Below are positions 6,501 to 14,741 of a DNA stretch of 20,196 nt, piece by piece. The position numbers were made by a program, and so were the translations under genes. The DNA is taken from positions 1-20,196 of the forward strand of contig CADCCH010000039.1 in NCBI GenBank assembly GCA_902799875.1. Direction: 5' to 3'. The notes under the pieces were generated by a model. The model had not been told where the DNA came from. It saw nothing but the letters and a program-made list of their open reading frames with translations, and ran no database searches. Within the stretch, counting starts at the first letter, position 1; every line of letters starts with the position of its first letter. Origin of the DNA: an uncultured Bacteroidales bacterium (GTDB lineage: Bacteria > Bacteroidota > Bacteroidia > Bacteroidales > Paludibacteraceae).

Positions 6501-7647
6501 ATTGTTTATTTTTTATTACTTCTTCAAATATTCGGGTTAATTGCTTGGCAATGACTTCGGAAGAGAAGCGCGCCTGGCATTCATCAGCAATAGCCTGCCG
6601 GTCATAATTCTGATGATGCTCGTACATGTGTCGGATCGCGGCAACTAAAGCCTTCACATCATCAACCGGTACTAATAATCCGTTTTTCTCATTCACAAAC
6701 TCTTCCGGCCCTCCGCAAGGAGTTGCGATGACCGGCAAACCGCAAGCCAGCGCCTCGATATAAACCACACCGAATGTCTCCATGCGCGACGGGAGCACAA
6801 ATACATCCGAATGATTCAACCGACGGATGATTTGTTCTGAGGTTTGTTGCCCCACCAAACGGATGTTTGGAGTCAGATGATGCTTTTCGATTTGTTTTTG
6901 AAGTTCGCAGTGTTGTTTCCCGGCTCCGATAATATGTAATTCCCATTTATCTTTGGGCAGTTGCAATGTGGCAAAAGCTTCTATGAGTAAATCAAATCCT
7001 TTTCGAAGAATGAGACTTCCTGTGGCTATGAACCGTACTTTATCGTCATTATTTTTATGCGGAAGATAGATGAACTTCTCACCCACCATATTATAAACAA
7101 CCGTGGACTCTATATCAAAATGTTCTTTGATCGCTTTTTGGGCTGCTTTGGACACGGTAAGCAACTTATCTACTTTGGGGTACGTGTCTTCACCCATCTT
7201 TTGAATAGATGGAGCTACAACAGGTTTGTTGATTTCCGACCAATGTTCGATAGCGACGACAGGTGCGTTAAGGTCTTTTAAATAACGTACTGCTTTATGC
7301 GTGTTGAATAAATAATGCGAATATATAACATCCGGTTTTTCTTCATTTGCAGCAATGACTTTTGCCATTTTATGCCACACCCAAGCGTTGAACACATCCG
7401 TGACATAACCGCCCAACAGCCCGACAATAGCCCCGGGACATACAAAGAGGTTATATATATGAATGCCGTTAATATGTTTTGTTGTCAGGCCTATTTTTCG
7501 CCAATAGAAACGGAACCGGGTATCGACAGATGCAATAATAACGTTATGCCCCAAAGAAGCTAATGCTTTAGCTTGATCAAACTCAAAACTTCCCCACTGA
7601 GGGTCGCGTTTTGAAGGGGTTCCTCTTGCTATGATAAGAATATTCAT
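6499..7647 (-). CDS. GT4-family glycosyltransferase
   Basis: Retaining glycosyltransferase with the GT-B fold, 382 residues, predicted to add one sugar to the lipid-linked repeat unit at the inner face of the membrane. The N-terminal acceptor domain starts MNILIIARGTPSKRDPQWGSF. The C-terminal Glycos_transf_1 domain shows GSLILRKGFDLLIEAF (210-225, with K216) and the EX7E motif E290-E298 in METFGVVYIEAL, followed by CGGPEEFV. Donor and linkage cannot be told from sequence. It is the last gene of the long upstream unit: its start codon overlaps the stop codon of the polymerase gene by 1 nt, and its stop codon touches the inverted repeat of the next promoter. Confidence 0.92.
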   Translation of the reverse strand: MNILIIARGTPSKRDPQWGSFEFDQAKALASLGHNVIIASVDTRFRFYWRKIGLTTKHINGIHIYNLFVCPGAIVGLLGGYVTDVFNAWVWHKMAKVIAANEEKPDVIYSHYLFNTHKAVRYLKDLNAPVVAIEHWSEINKPVVAPSIQKMGEDTYPKVDKLLTVSKAAQKAIKEHFDIESTVVYNMVGEKFIYLPHKNNDDKVRFIATGSLILRKGFDLLIEAFATLQLPKDKWELHIIGAGKQHCELQKQIEKHHLTPNIRLVGQQTSEQIIRRLNHSDVFVLPSRMETFGVVYIEALACGLPVIATPCGGPEEFVNEKNGLLVPVDDVKALVAAIRHMYEHHQNYDRQAIADECQARFSSEVIAKQLTRIFEEVIKNKQ

Positions 7648-8828
7648 TAGTTCAAGTTATTGATCATTTCTTCGCGCAGATCATCCTTTAAAGGATGTAA
7701 ATCTGTCTGAAAATAGGACACGTATGCGCCTGTGTTATTTTTGCAGTTATAGATAAAAGCATTAAATACAACAAATAAGAAAAGTATCATAAAAGCATAC
7801 CTCGCTAAATGTGATATACTTTGTTTGCGCGTCTTGTAAAAGTAGCATAGAGCATACGCCATCACAATAAATTGGGTGTGCGTGAAATATACAATCAAAC
7901 GTTGCAAGAGCATACTGCCCAGGAAGAAGTATCCTAAACAAATGCCGATAATGTACATGTCGTAAAGAATATTTAACAAATCGCTTTGTATATACTCTTT
8001 GATATGTTTGCTATTTAATATGATGACTATGTTTGCGGCGAGTGTGAAAATACGTGTAATACCTATCTTGCTATTAACAATCATTTCGTCCGCTACATCA
8101 ATATAATCTTCGTAACCCATTAAGATGATTAGGTTGTCAAACATGTGCAATATTTCCTGCCATCGGGTAACAAAAGATAATGCGAAACAAGCCAATACAG
8201 CAATTAATTCGGCAACAGGCCGATTAAGAATACCTTTGCGTTTGATCCATATAAAGTATAAAGGGAAAAGTAATATGGCGGATTTATGAAAAGCCAATGC
8301 CAACAAGCAACAAATCCAGTATTTAATCAGTTTGTTGTCGCGTATATATTGTAGCGAATAGACAAAGAAACAGAAGGCAACAACATGTCTGATTATATTC
8401 ATAAAACTGGTTATACCAATAGTCGTAAAAAGTAATGTGGCATAGATATATACTAACACGTCTCCTTCGTCTTTGAATGTTTTGTACAGCAAGAAGACTT
8501 CCAAGAACGCCATAGCGGAGAATAAAACATATACCGGAGCATCAAAGTAATGACATAGGTATAGTAATAACGTAAATCCCGGTTCATATCGCTCGCTTTC
8601 CCAAATTTCCATAAATGAACCATAGTACTCAGTTATTTCGTATACTTCCACATAGTTGTTATAATCAACTCCTACACCATAACGCAGCCCAAAGACCAAA
8701 GTAAACAATATAATAGGCAACCATGCCCAAAGTTTTGCATTTCTGGAAGAACCTTGAGAACGGTATGCACCATAGCACATCATCAGGGCCAGTAGTGAAT
8801 ATACAACTATTGATTGGATATATAGCAT
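7647..8828 (-). CDS. EpsG/Wzy-like polysaccharide polymerase, multi-pass membrane protein
   Basis: Hydrophobic protein of 393 residues with around ten predicted membrane segments. The signature FGLRYGVGVDYNNY (about 45-58), with an Arg and a following Asp-Tyr-x-x-Tyr just after the second hydrophobic stretch, and the later FMNIIRHVVAF segment, match the EpsG family (PF14897). Such proteins act as Wzy-type polymerases that link undecaprenyl-bound repeat units on the outer face of the inner membrane. This is the only polymerase candidate in the window. The coding sequence is AT-rich compared with the flanking modules, as is common for wzy genes. Its stop codon overlaps the start of the GT4 gene; a 16-nt gap separates it from the GT2 gene. 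Confidence 0.85.
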   Translation of the reverse strand: MLYIQSIVVYSLLALMMCYGAYRSQGSSRNAKLWAWLPIILFTLVFGLRYGVGVDYNNYVEVYEITEYYGSFMEIWESERYEPGFTLLLYLCHYFDAPVYVLFSAMAFLEVFLLYKTFKDEGDVLVYIYATLLFTTIGITSFMNIIRHVVAFCFFVYSLQYIRDNKLIKYWICCLLALAFHKSAILLFPLYFIWIKRKGILNRPVAELIAVLACFALSFVTRWQEILHMFDNLIILMGYEDYIDVADEMIVNSKIGITRIFTLAANIVIILNSKHIKEYIQSDLLNILYDMYIIGICLGYFFLGSMLLQRLIVYFTHTQFIVMAYALCYFYKTRKQSISHLARYAFMILFLFVVFNAFIYNCKNNTGAYVSYFQTDLHPLKDDLREEMINNLN

Positions 8829-8844
8829 AATCAGGACTATAGTT

Positions 8845-9819
8845 TTATCGGTTTAAATGGACGAGATAGTAATAGTATATAAATAAAGGTGTAGATAATC
8901 CTAAAATATATGACTCAAAACGGAAATAGGGGTTCGTACAATGACGCATGAGCGTAACGATATCTGTTTTGTGGTCATTAATAAATTGCATGTAGTTCTT
9001 TTTATGAGAGGTATCACCGATGTGCTTGATAACCATAAGAGAATTACTGAGCAATTGTCCTATAATAGTACCAAAAGCAGGCATACATTCCTTTTCTTTT
9101 ACTTCTTGTTCAATGAATCTTAAATGCCTTTGTAATATAAGCGACATGTCAACAACTCGTTTTATTGAGACATTATGCATGATGGAAGAAGCATTACCTA
9201 ATTCATAAAAATATATAGGAGAAGTATAATAACTCACTCGCTCTGCGAAATAATAGGCACGCGGCGTGAATTCCATATCTTCGTGATAAATCTTTGGATA
9301 AAATGTCAATTGGTGCGATAGTAAGAACTCCCGTTTATATATTGTAAACTGAGCCGGGTATTGGAATTGGATACGAGAAAGTACATCTTTTCCTTTCCAT
9401 ACGGAAAAGTCAAGCGAGGAATAATCAAAACGCAGTGTCTGTTGAGCATTAAATACATTGATTGCAGAAATATGTAGTGCATCAAGATGGTTATTCCGGA
9501 TACGTTCGGACAGTGCTTTTAGACAATTTGTCTCAATCCAATCATCAGAATCCACAAACCACACATAATCACCCTTTGCCAGCCTTAATCCAGCATTGCG
9601 GGCTTCCGATAAACCTTTATTTTCTTGCTCAAAGACTACAATGTTAGCATGTGATTGTGCATACGTTTGTACAATCTTCATACTATTGTCGGGAGTCCCG
9701 TCATTAACGACAATGATCTCATAGTCGCTCATCGGTATGTCTTGTTGCACACATGATGCAAGACAGCGCCCGATATAGCGTTCTACATTATAAACGGGTA
9801 TGACAATAGATAGTATCAT
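8845..9819 (-). CDS. GT2-family glycosyltransferase
   Basis: Inverting GT-A-fold glycosyltransferase of 324 residues. The N-terminal catalytic domain shows LSIVIPVYNVERYI (3-16), IIVVNDGTPDNS (35-46), and the metal-binding DxD-type motif WFVDSDDW (87-94). YHEDMEFTPRAYYF in the middle carries the ED pair expected for the catalytic base. The C-terminal part ends in a hydrophobic stretch that may contact the membrane. It would add one sugar of the repeat unit; donor and acceptor are unknown. Its ATG overlaps the stop codon of the TagF-like gene (ATGA, 4 nt), which points to translational coupling. Confidence 0.92.
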   Translation of the reverse strand: MILSIVIPVYNVERYIGRCLASCVQQDIPMSDYEIIVVNDGTPDNSMKIVQTYAQSHANIVVFEQENKGLSEARNAGLRLAKGDYVWFVDSDDWIETNCLKALSERIRNNHLDALHISAINVFNAQQTLRFDYSSLDFSVWKGKDVLSRIQFQYPAQFTIYKREFLLSHQLTFYPKIYHEDMEFTPRAYYFAERVSYYTSPIYFYELGNASSIMHNVSIKRVVDMSLILQRHLRFIEQEVKEKECMPAFGTIIGQLLSNSLMVIKHIGDTSHKKNYMQFINDHKTDIVTLMRHCTNPYFRFESYILGLSTPLFIYYYYLVHLNR

Positions 9820-11072
9820 TGATTATGTAGTATTTGTCGGCAAATACGCTCAGCACTATTACCGTCGTGATGATAATTAAAGAAGCGATGCATTTCGTTT
9901 CTTTTATTTTTGTAGGGGTCCTGGCCATTTAGCACACTGCTAATAGCATCAATTAATTGGTGGGCATCTGTGATGATATGTCCGGCTGCGATACAATCAA
10001 CGGGTTGATACGATAATCCCCTCATTTCTTCGTATTCCTTCAGATCATAGAAATTGAATATGACAGGTTTGTCACGATGCAAAAAGTCAAAATAGGTAGA
10101 TGTGTAATCCGTAATAAGGGCATCCGCCTCTGCCATCAGAGAATATAAGTTACAACTAAAAGGAATGTCACGATAATTCAAGAGGCGGATACTATTGCTA
10201 TTAATAATACATGTTTTTTCTTGCCAAGGATGTAGTTTGTAAATAAGTATTGCAGAATGGTCTTCCAGAATAGATGTCAGTCTATTCATGTCTTTCGCGT
10301 CAACCGGGAAACCAAAAATACTATGTTTTTCACTCTCACTTGTTTCGTAATCACGGTAAGTAGGGGTGTATAGTATGATTCTGTTTATGGTCAGATGTGT
10401 CAGCTTCTCTAATTGCTTCACATATGGATGCGTATTCGATCGGTAGAAAATGTCATTACGCGGAAATCCCAGCACTTGATGCCGGTTCCAATAGATGCCT
10501 TTATCGGCACACTGAATGAAGGACGATATTCTTGATGTCGTTATTTGGTACGAATAGGATTGGTTATAGTAGTTCCGCATAAAATCAAACTGTGCGTCTG
10601 TAAAATGCCGATCATCACTCTTAAACGGAGTAAAATAGCCTAATGACGTAACAATCTGTTTTTTAGTTTTGGTTGTAAAATTATAATACACATCAGACGT
10701 AAAAGCATACTTGCAGTGGAAGAATGCCCATAGGTGGGATAGGATAGACCGGTCCGTAGTGGGCGCATAAAGAAAGACGCACTTGATTTGACTATTCACT
10801 TGCGTACAATAATCGCGGTACGCCTGAGCTTTATCGTTTTCGTAATGTACAATATATAGGGTGTAACCATTAAATGCCTGATTCCGCAAGATATAATTGA
10901 TCAGGCACAACGTATTATCTGCCTCATAATTGATGACATCATAATGATCGTGCTTGCAGTTATGATGCGGCACGAAAAATATGTTCTTCTCTCCCTTACG
11001 TATGCATCTGTTGAGCAAGAATAGTAATGGACGGAAAACAAAGCGAGATATTAATCGTTTCATTTTTTGCAT
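9816..11072 (-). CDS. TagF/CDP-glycerol phosphotransferase-like protein; candidate AEP transferase
   Basis: Protein of 418 residues with marks of the CDP-glycerol glycerophosphotransferase family (PF04464): GFPRND (202-207), ILYTPTYRD (233-241), YKLHPW (278-283), LITDYTSTYFDF (319-330), RDKPVIFNF (333-341) and the later EEMRG. These enzymes move an alcohol phosphate from a CMP-activated donor to a glycan. No CDP-glycerol synthesis gene is visible, but a CMP-AEP pathway lies just upstream, so transfer of 2-aminoethylphosphonate is the favoured role (inference). The HGTPxK segment of TagF appears as YFTPFK (146-151), so the proposed catalytic histidine is replaced by Tyr. The start at 11072 overlaps the flippase gene by 13 nt; an ATG at 11063 gives a 4-nt ATGA overlap like the next junction and is an equally good start. 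Confidence 0.82.
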   Translation of the reverse strand: MQKMKRLISRFVFRPLLFLLNRCIRKGEKNIFFVPHHNCKHDHYDVINYEADNTLCLINYILRNQAFNGYTLYIVHYENDKAQAYRDYCTQVNSQIKCVFLYAPTTDRSILSHLWAFFHCKYAFTSDVYYNFTTKTKKQIVTSLGYFTPFKSDDRHFTDAQFDFMRNYYNQSYSYQITTSRISSFIQCADKGIYWNRHQVLGFPRNDIFYRSNTHPYVKQLEKLTHLTINRIILYTPTYRDYETSESEKHSIFGFPVDAKDMNRLTSILEDHSAILIYKLHPWQEKTCIINSNSIRLLNYRDIPFSCNLYSLMAEADALITDYTSTYFDFLHRDKPVIFNFYDLKEYEEMRGLSYQPVDCIAAGHIITDAHQLIDAISSVLNGQDPYKNKRNEMHRFFNYHHDGNSAERICRQILHNQ

Positions 11073-12511
11073 AATTTCAATTTGATAATAGTCATCAGTT
11101 CATTCAAGGCTTCGAGACGGAATATCCGGGCGAAGATATAATAAGAGGCTATGCCGACAAGCGTTCCGAGGATCAATTGTCCGAGCATGGAAGGAATCAG
11201 CATGCTGACTCCGTATACAGTCCCTCCCATAGCGATGGAAATAAGCACGTAAGGTGCTACCATTATCATCTGTCTCCAGAAACTCAAGGAAGGGATCATC
11301 TTACCTGTGTAGAAAGAGTTGATATACACAGAAATAAGTGAGTATATGATACGCCCGATACAAACGGCGATTAGCCCGAAAGGCAAAGAACCGAATAGAA
11401 TACTGACGGAGATGATGCGCTTGATGATTTCCAATTGTAGAATAAGTCCGCTCTTTCCTTTTACCAGCAAGATGTTCGTGTTGATTTTACACATAGGATC
11501 CCACATCCAATCAATGCAAAGTAATTGTAATATCAATACCATCCCTGCCCATTTTTCCGTAAAGAGTACAATGATGAATGGACGTGCCAAAACTGCAAAA
11601 CCAATCATCAGCGGGAATACAACGAAACTGGATAGAATCAGGAATTTACGATAAGCAGAAGCTAATTGTTCATCGTCATCCTTTAGATTGACCAAAGTCG
11701 GATACGAAACGCGCGATATAATATACGCCAGATTATTAGTGGGGAAACGCACTAACTGGTCGGATTTGCTATAATAGCCTAAATCTGTTGCTGTAAATTT
11801 CTTTCCTATTACCAAGGTGTAAAGATTGTCATAGATGGTTCCTAAAAGATTGGTAATCATTAATTTAATACCAAAGGAAAACATACTATTGAATGACGCT
11901 TTAGAAAAACGTAAAGATGGTATCCATCGAACAAAATAAAACAATAATATTGTTTGAATGGTGAAATTAGTAAGCGATTGCCATACTAAAGCCCATACTC
12001 CCTGTCCTAAATACGCTGAGGTAATTCCAACTGCGCCGGATATGATAGCCGCGGAGAATGATACTTTTGCTTGGGTGCGGAAGTCAAGTTTAATTACTAA
12101 TTGGGTCCGATTGACAATGGCGAGCGATGAAATCAAAAGCGAAATAGAAAATACTCGCGTAATTGGTGTCAGTTGCGGTAAGTTATAAAAGGACGCAATT
12201 AAAGGTGCAGAAAAATATAAGATTGCATATACAACGCTCGCAACGATGATGTTAAAATAAAATACCGTTGAGTAATCATCTTGATTGCAGTTTGTCTTTT
12301 GAATTAAAGCATTGGAAAAACCGCTATCAATCAGGGTTCTGGAAATAGCTATGAATATAGCCAACATTCCAATCAAACCATAATCAGAAGGGAGCAGTAA
12401 ACGAGCCATCAGGAGTTCAATCAAAAATTGTACTCCTTGAGTGGAGAAGCGTTCTATTCCGCTCCACATGACACCACTAATGGCCTTGTTTTTCAGACTC
12501 CTTTCTGCCAT
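11060..12511 (-). CDS. WzxC-like polysaccharide flippase (flippase 1)
   Basis: Integral membrane protein of 483 residues with about 12-14 hydrophobic segments and the N-terminus of the MOP-superfamily polysaccharide exporters (GVMWSGIERFSTQGVQFLIE..LLLPSDYGLIGM). The motif near residues 240-255 (TATDLGYYSKSDQLVRFP) is typical of the WzxC/TuaB branch. It would move the undecaprenyl-linked repeat unit across the inner membrane. It follows the AEP transaminase gene after 5 nt and overlaps the TagF-like gene. A second, quite different flippase is encoded at 16729-18093. Being next to the polymerase and transferases and sharing their lower GC content, this copy is the better match for their repeat unit. 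Confidence 0.92.
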   Translation of the reverse strand: MAERSLKNKAISGVMWSGIERFSTQGVQFLIELLMARLLLPSDYGLIGMLAIFIAISRTLIDSGFSNALIQKTNCNQDDYSTVFYFNIIVASVVYAILYFSAPLIASFYNLPQLTPITRVFSISLLISSLAIVNRTQLVIKLDFRTQAKVSFSAAIISGAVGITSAYLGQGVWALVWQSLTNFTIQTILLFYFVRWIPSLRFSKASFNSMFSFGIKLMITNLLGTIYDNLYTLVIGKKFTATDLGYYSKSDQLVRFPTNNLAYIISRVSYPTLVNLKDDDEQLASAYRKFLILSSFVVFPLMIGFAVLARPFIIVLFTEKWAGMVLILQLLCIDWMWDPMCKINTNILLVKGKSGLILQLEIIKRIISVSILFGSLPFGLIAVCIGRIIYSLISVYINSFYTGKMIPSLSFWRQMIMVAPYVLISIAMGGTVYGVSMLIPSMLGQLILGTLVGIASYYIFARIFRLEALNELMTIIKLKLCKK

Positions 12512-12516
12512 GGATT

Positions 12517-13632
12517 TTACCGATGTTTGATTTTGAAAGTATCCAATGCCTCTGTAAAGCTCTCGAAGAACGCCACAATATCCGGTTCATCAATTGCACC
12601 TAAGGCACATAACCGGAACGTATTTGACGTACTGATTTTACCCGGATAGATGGTGAATCCGCGCTCAAAGCAATAATCATGCACCTTCTCAAAATCCCAG
12701 TTCGGGTCATCCGGATACTTAACGGACACCACCAAACCTGACTCAATCTTCTGGTCAATGACTGTCTCAAAGCCCAACTTATCTATGCCGCGATGAATCG
12801 CCTCATATACGCGATGATGCCGTGCAAACTTAGCTTCTTCACCCTCTGCAAAATACTCCTTCAGTGCCTGTATCGTTGCATAAATCGTCTGAACCGGAGG
12901 CGTGAAGTGCATCTCACCCGTCTTCTCAAAATACTTGTACTGCAAGTACAAGTTCGTATAATATGACCGAGTCGGATAGTTCTTCGATGCACGGATAATA
13001 TCTTCGCGACCAATAATAAACGACAATCCAGACATCGCCATCAGGCCCTTCTGGGCCGAAGCCATACAGAAATCCACATTGTCCTTAATCACATCCAGAG
13101 GTATCATACCCAAGGATGACGTGGTGTCGCTCACGAATATCGCTCCGTACTTGTGTGCCAACGCACCTATCTCACGAATCGGATTCAGGACTCCTGTACC
13201 CGTCTCATGGTGACAACAATACACCATCGCAATATCATCATTTTCTTGCAATGTTTTCTCGACTAATGCCAAGTCAGGACGTTCAAACACCGACGATTTC
13301 AAGTCAATATGCGGCAGATGATACATCTGACAAACCTCTACGGCACGCGTGTTGTACGCACCGTTATTTATCACCAGCACTTTCTTTCCTTCCGGCAGGA
13401 GCGAGTTCAGACAGATGTCGATGTTAATCGTTCCTGAGCCGCAGAACAGCACAGCTGTATATTGGTCAGCCGGAGCGTGAACCACCTTTAGCAGGTCGTT
13501 CCGCAAACCTTTCATCAGTCCCGCAAACTCTTTCTCTCGCGGACAGATATCCGGCACCACCTGTGCCAGCTTTACACTATCCGTGGTAGTAGCCGGACCC
13601 GGATTTAATAAGATATTTCGCTTTATTTGCAT
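12517..13632 (-). CDS. phnW: 2-aminoethylphosphonate transaminase (AEP-forming)
   Basis: PLP-dependent class V aminotransferase of 371 residues, the usual length. In a biosynthetic setting it aminates phosphonoacetaldehyde to 2-aminoethylphosphonate (AEP). Visible marks are LLNPGPATTT (8-17), FCGSGT (63-68), HHETGTGVLNP (141-151), D169 in VSDTTSSLG as the PLP-ring partner, and SAQKGLMAMSGLSF with Schiff-base K195. The start overlaps the decarboxylase gene by 10 nt. Neighbouring PEP mutase and phosphonopyruvate decarboxylase genes, with no phosphonatase gene, show that it serves synthesis rather than phosphonate breakdown. It is the last gene of the AEP cassette before the flippase. Confidence 0.95.
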   Translation of the reverse strand: MQIKRNILLNPGPATTTDSVKLAQVVPDICPREKEFAGLMKGLRNDLLKVVHAPADQYTAVLFCGSGTINIDICLNSLLPEGKKVLVINNGAYNTRAVEVCQMYHLPHIDLKSSVFERPDLALVEKTLQENDDIAMVYCCHHETGTGVLNPIREIGALAHKYGAIFVSDTTSSLGMIPLDVIKDNVDFCMASAQKGLMAMSGLSFIIGREDIIRASKNYPTRSYYTNLYLQYKYFEKTGEMHFTPPVQTIYATIQALKEYFAEGEEAKFARHHRVYEAIHRGIDKLGFETVIDQKIESGLVVSVKYPDDPNWDFEKVHDYCFERGFTIYPGKISTSNTFRLCALGAIDEPDIVAFFESFTEALDTFKIKHR

Positions 13633-14741
13633 AATTCGTCCATTAACATTTCTTTATTCTGTTGCGGCGTAGTTGTCGGGCGCCCCAAATCCTTACGATT
13701 TCCCTTCCGCACACATATTTGCAGCAATGCCGGTTTGACACAATCGTCCAACTGGCATATAGCCGATTGCAGTTCTGAAGCATTCGTCGCATTCAGCACC
13801 GTCTTATATCCCATCGCCTCTCCAATCTTCGGCAGATTGATCTCCAATCCCACAGTAGGCTGTCCTCCGACGGAATCATGCGCACCATTGTTATACACAA
13901 TGTGGATATAGTTCTTCGGTGCTTGTGATGCTGTGATAGCCATATTACCGAGATGCATAATAGCTGCTCCGTCTCCGTCAAACACCACTACTCGTCTCTT
14001 TGGCTTCTGCAACGCGATGCCCAACGCAATCTGACTCGCATGTCCCATGCTGCCAACCGTCAAGAAGTCATGTGCATGGCCTTGATTCTTCGCCTCGCGG
14101 TACTCAAACAATTCCCGACTAATCATTCCCGTCGTGGACACCACAATATCATCTTCCCGCAACTTATCCACCACCATCTTAATCGCTTCCTCGCGACCTA
14201 ATTCCCAATCCGAAGTCACTTGATTCTGCAACTTATACTCCTCAAATGTACCTTTCCGTACAATCAACGCATAGATAGCGTTCGTCTCGCGTATTACCCG
14301 TAGCGCTTCATCCGTCTGCTTCTCCCAATTTTCATCTAGTACCGCATATGGAATACCCATCGCGTCCAGCAGCGACAGCGTCACCTTACCTTGCTTAACA
14401 TGTTGCGGTTCATCATGCACTCCAGGTTCTCCACGCCAACCGATAACCAGTAATAGCGGCATCTTATATACATCTGCGTCCATCAGACTCAGCAGCGGAT
14501 TCACCGCATTGCCTTCACCCGAGTTCTGCATGTACACGCATCCTGTCTTTCCCGTCGCTAAATGGTAACCTGCAGCCAAAGCCACCGCGCCACCTTCGTT
14601 CGCCGCGATGATATTGTTCTCACGAGCGACATGATCTGTGATGTATGCACACAGGTTTTTCAGCAGCGAGTCCGGCACTCCGGCAAAAAACGCTATGCCC
14701 CCTTCGCGCAATCGTTCTATGAATTGTTTCGGTTGTATCAT
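13623..14741 (-). CDS. ppd: Phosphonopyruvate decarboxylase
   Basis: Thiamine-diphosphate enzyme of 372 residues that makes PEP mutase effectively irreversible by decarboxylating phosphonopyruvate to phosphonoacetaldehyde. The N-terminal Pyr domain has AGVPDSLLKNL (20-30) and E49 in AANEGGAVALAAGY, the glutamate that activates the cofactor. The C-terminal PP domain has the ThDP motif GDG (256-258) through NN (284-285). WRGEPGVHDEPQH (102-114) is a family segment. The related sulfopyruvate decarboxylase is excluded by the PEP mutase and AEP transaminase neighbours. Its ATG overlaps the PEP mutase stop codon (ATGA, 4 nt), and its end overlaps the transaminase start by 10 nt. Confidence 0.95.
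   Translation of the reverse strand: MIQPKQFIERLREGGIAFFAGVPDSLLKNLCAYITDHVARENNIIAANEGGAVALAAGYHLATGKTGCVYMQNSGEGNAVNPLLSLMDADVYKMPLLLVIGWRGEPGVHDEPQHVKQGKVTLSLLDAMGIPYAVLDENWEKQTDEALRVIRETNAIYALIVRKGTFEEYKLQNQVTSDWELGREEAIKMVVDKLREDDIVVSTTGMISRELFEYREAKNQGHAHDFLTVGSMGHASQIALGIALQKPKRRVVVFDGDGAAIMHLGNMAITASQAPKNYIHIVYNNGAHDSVGGQPTVGLEINLPKIGEAMGYKTVLNATNASELQSAICQLDDCVKPALLQICVRKGNRKDLGRPTTTPQQNKEMLMDELCK

Noticed and set aside
9816..11072. Teichoic acid synthesis by the TagF-like protein
   Set aside because: Family resemblance alone would suggest it, but no CDP-glycerol or CDP-ribitol synthesis gene is visible, the catalytic HGTPxK motif is altered, and the promoters point to Bacteroidota, which do not make wall teichoic acid.
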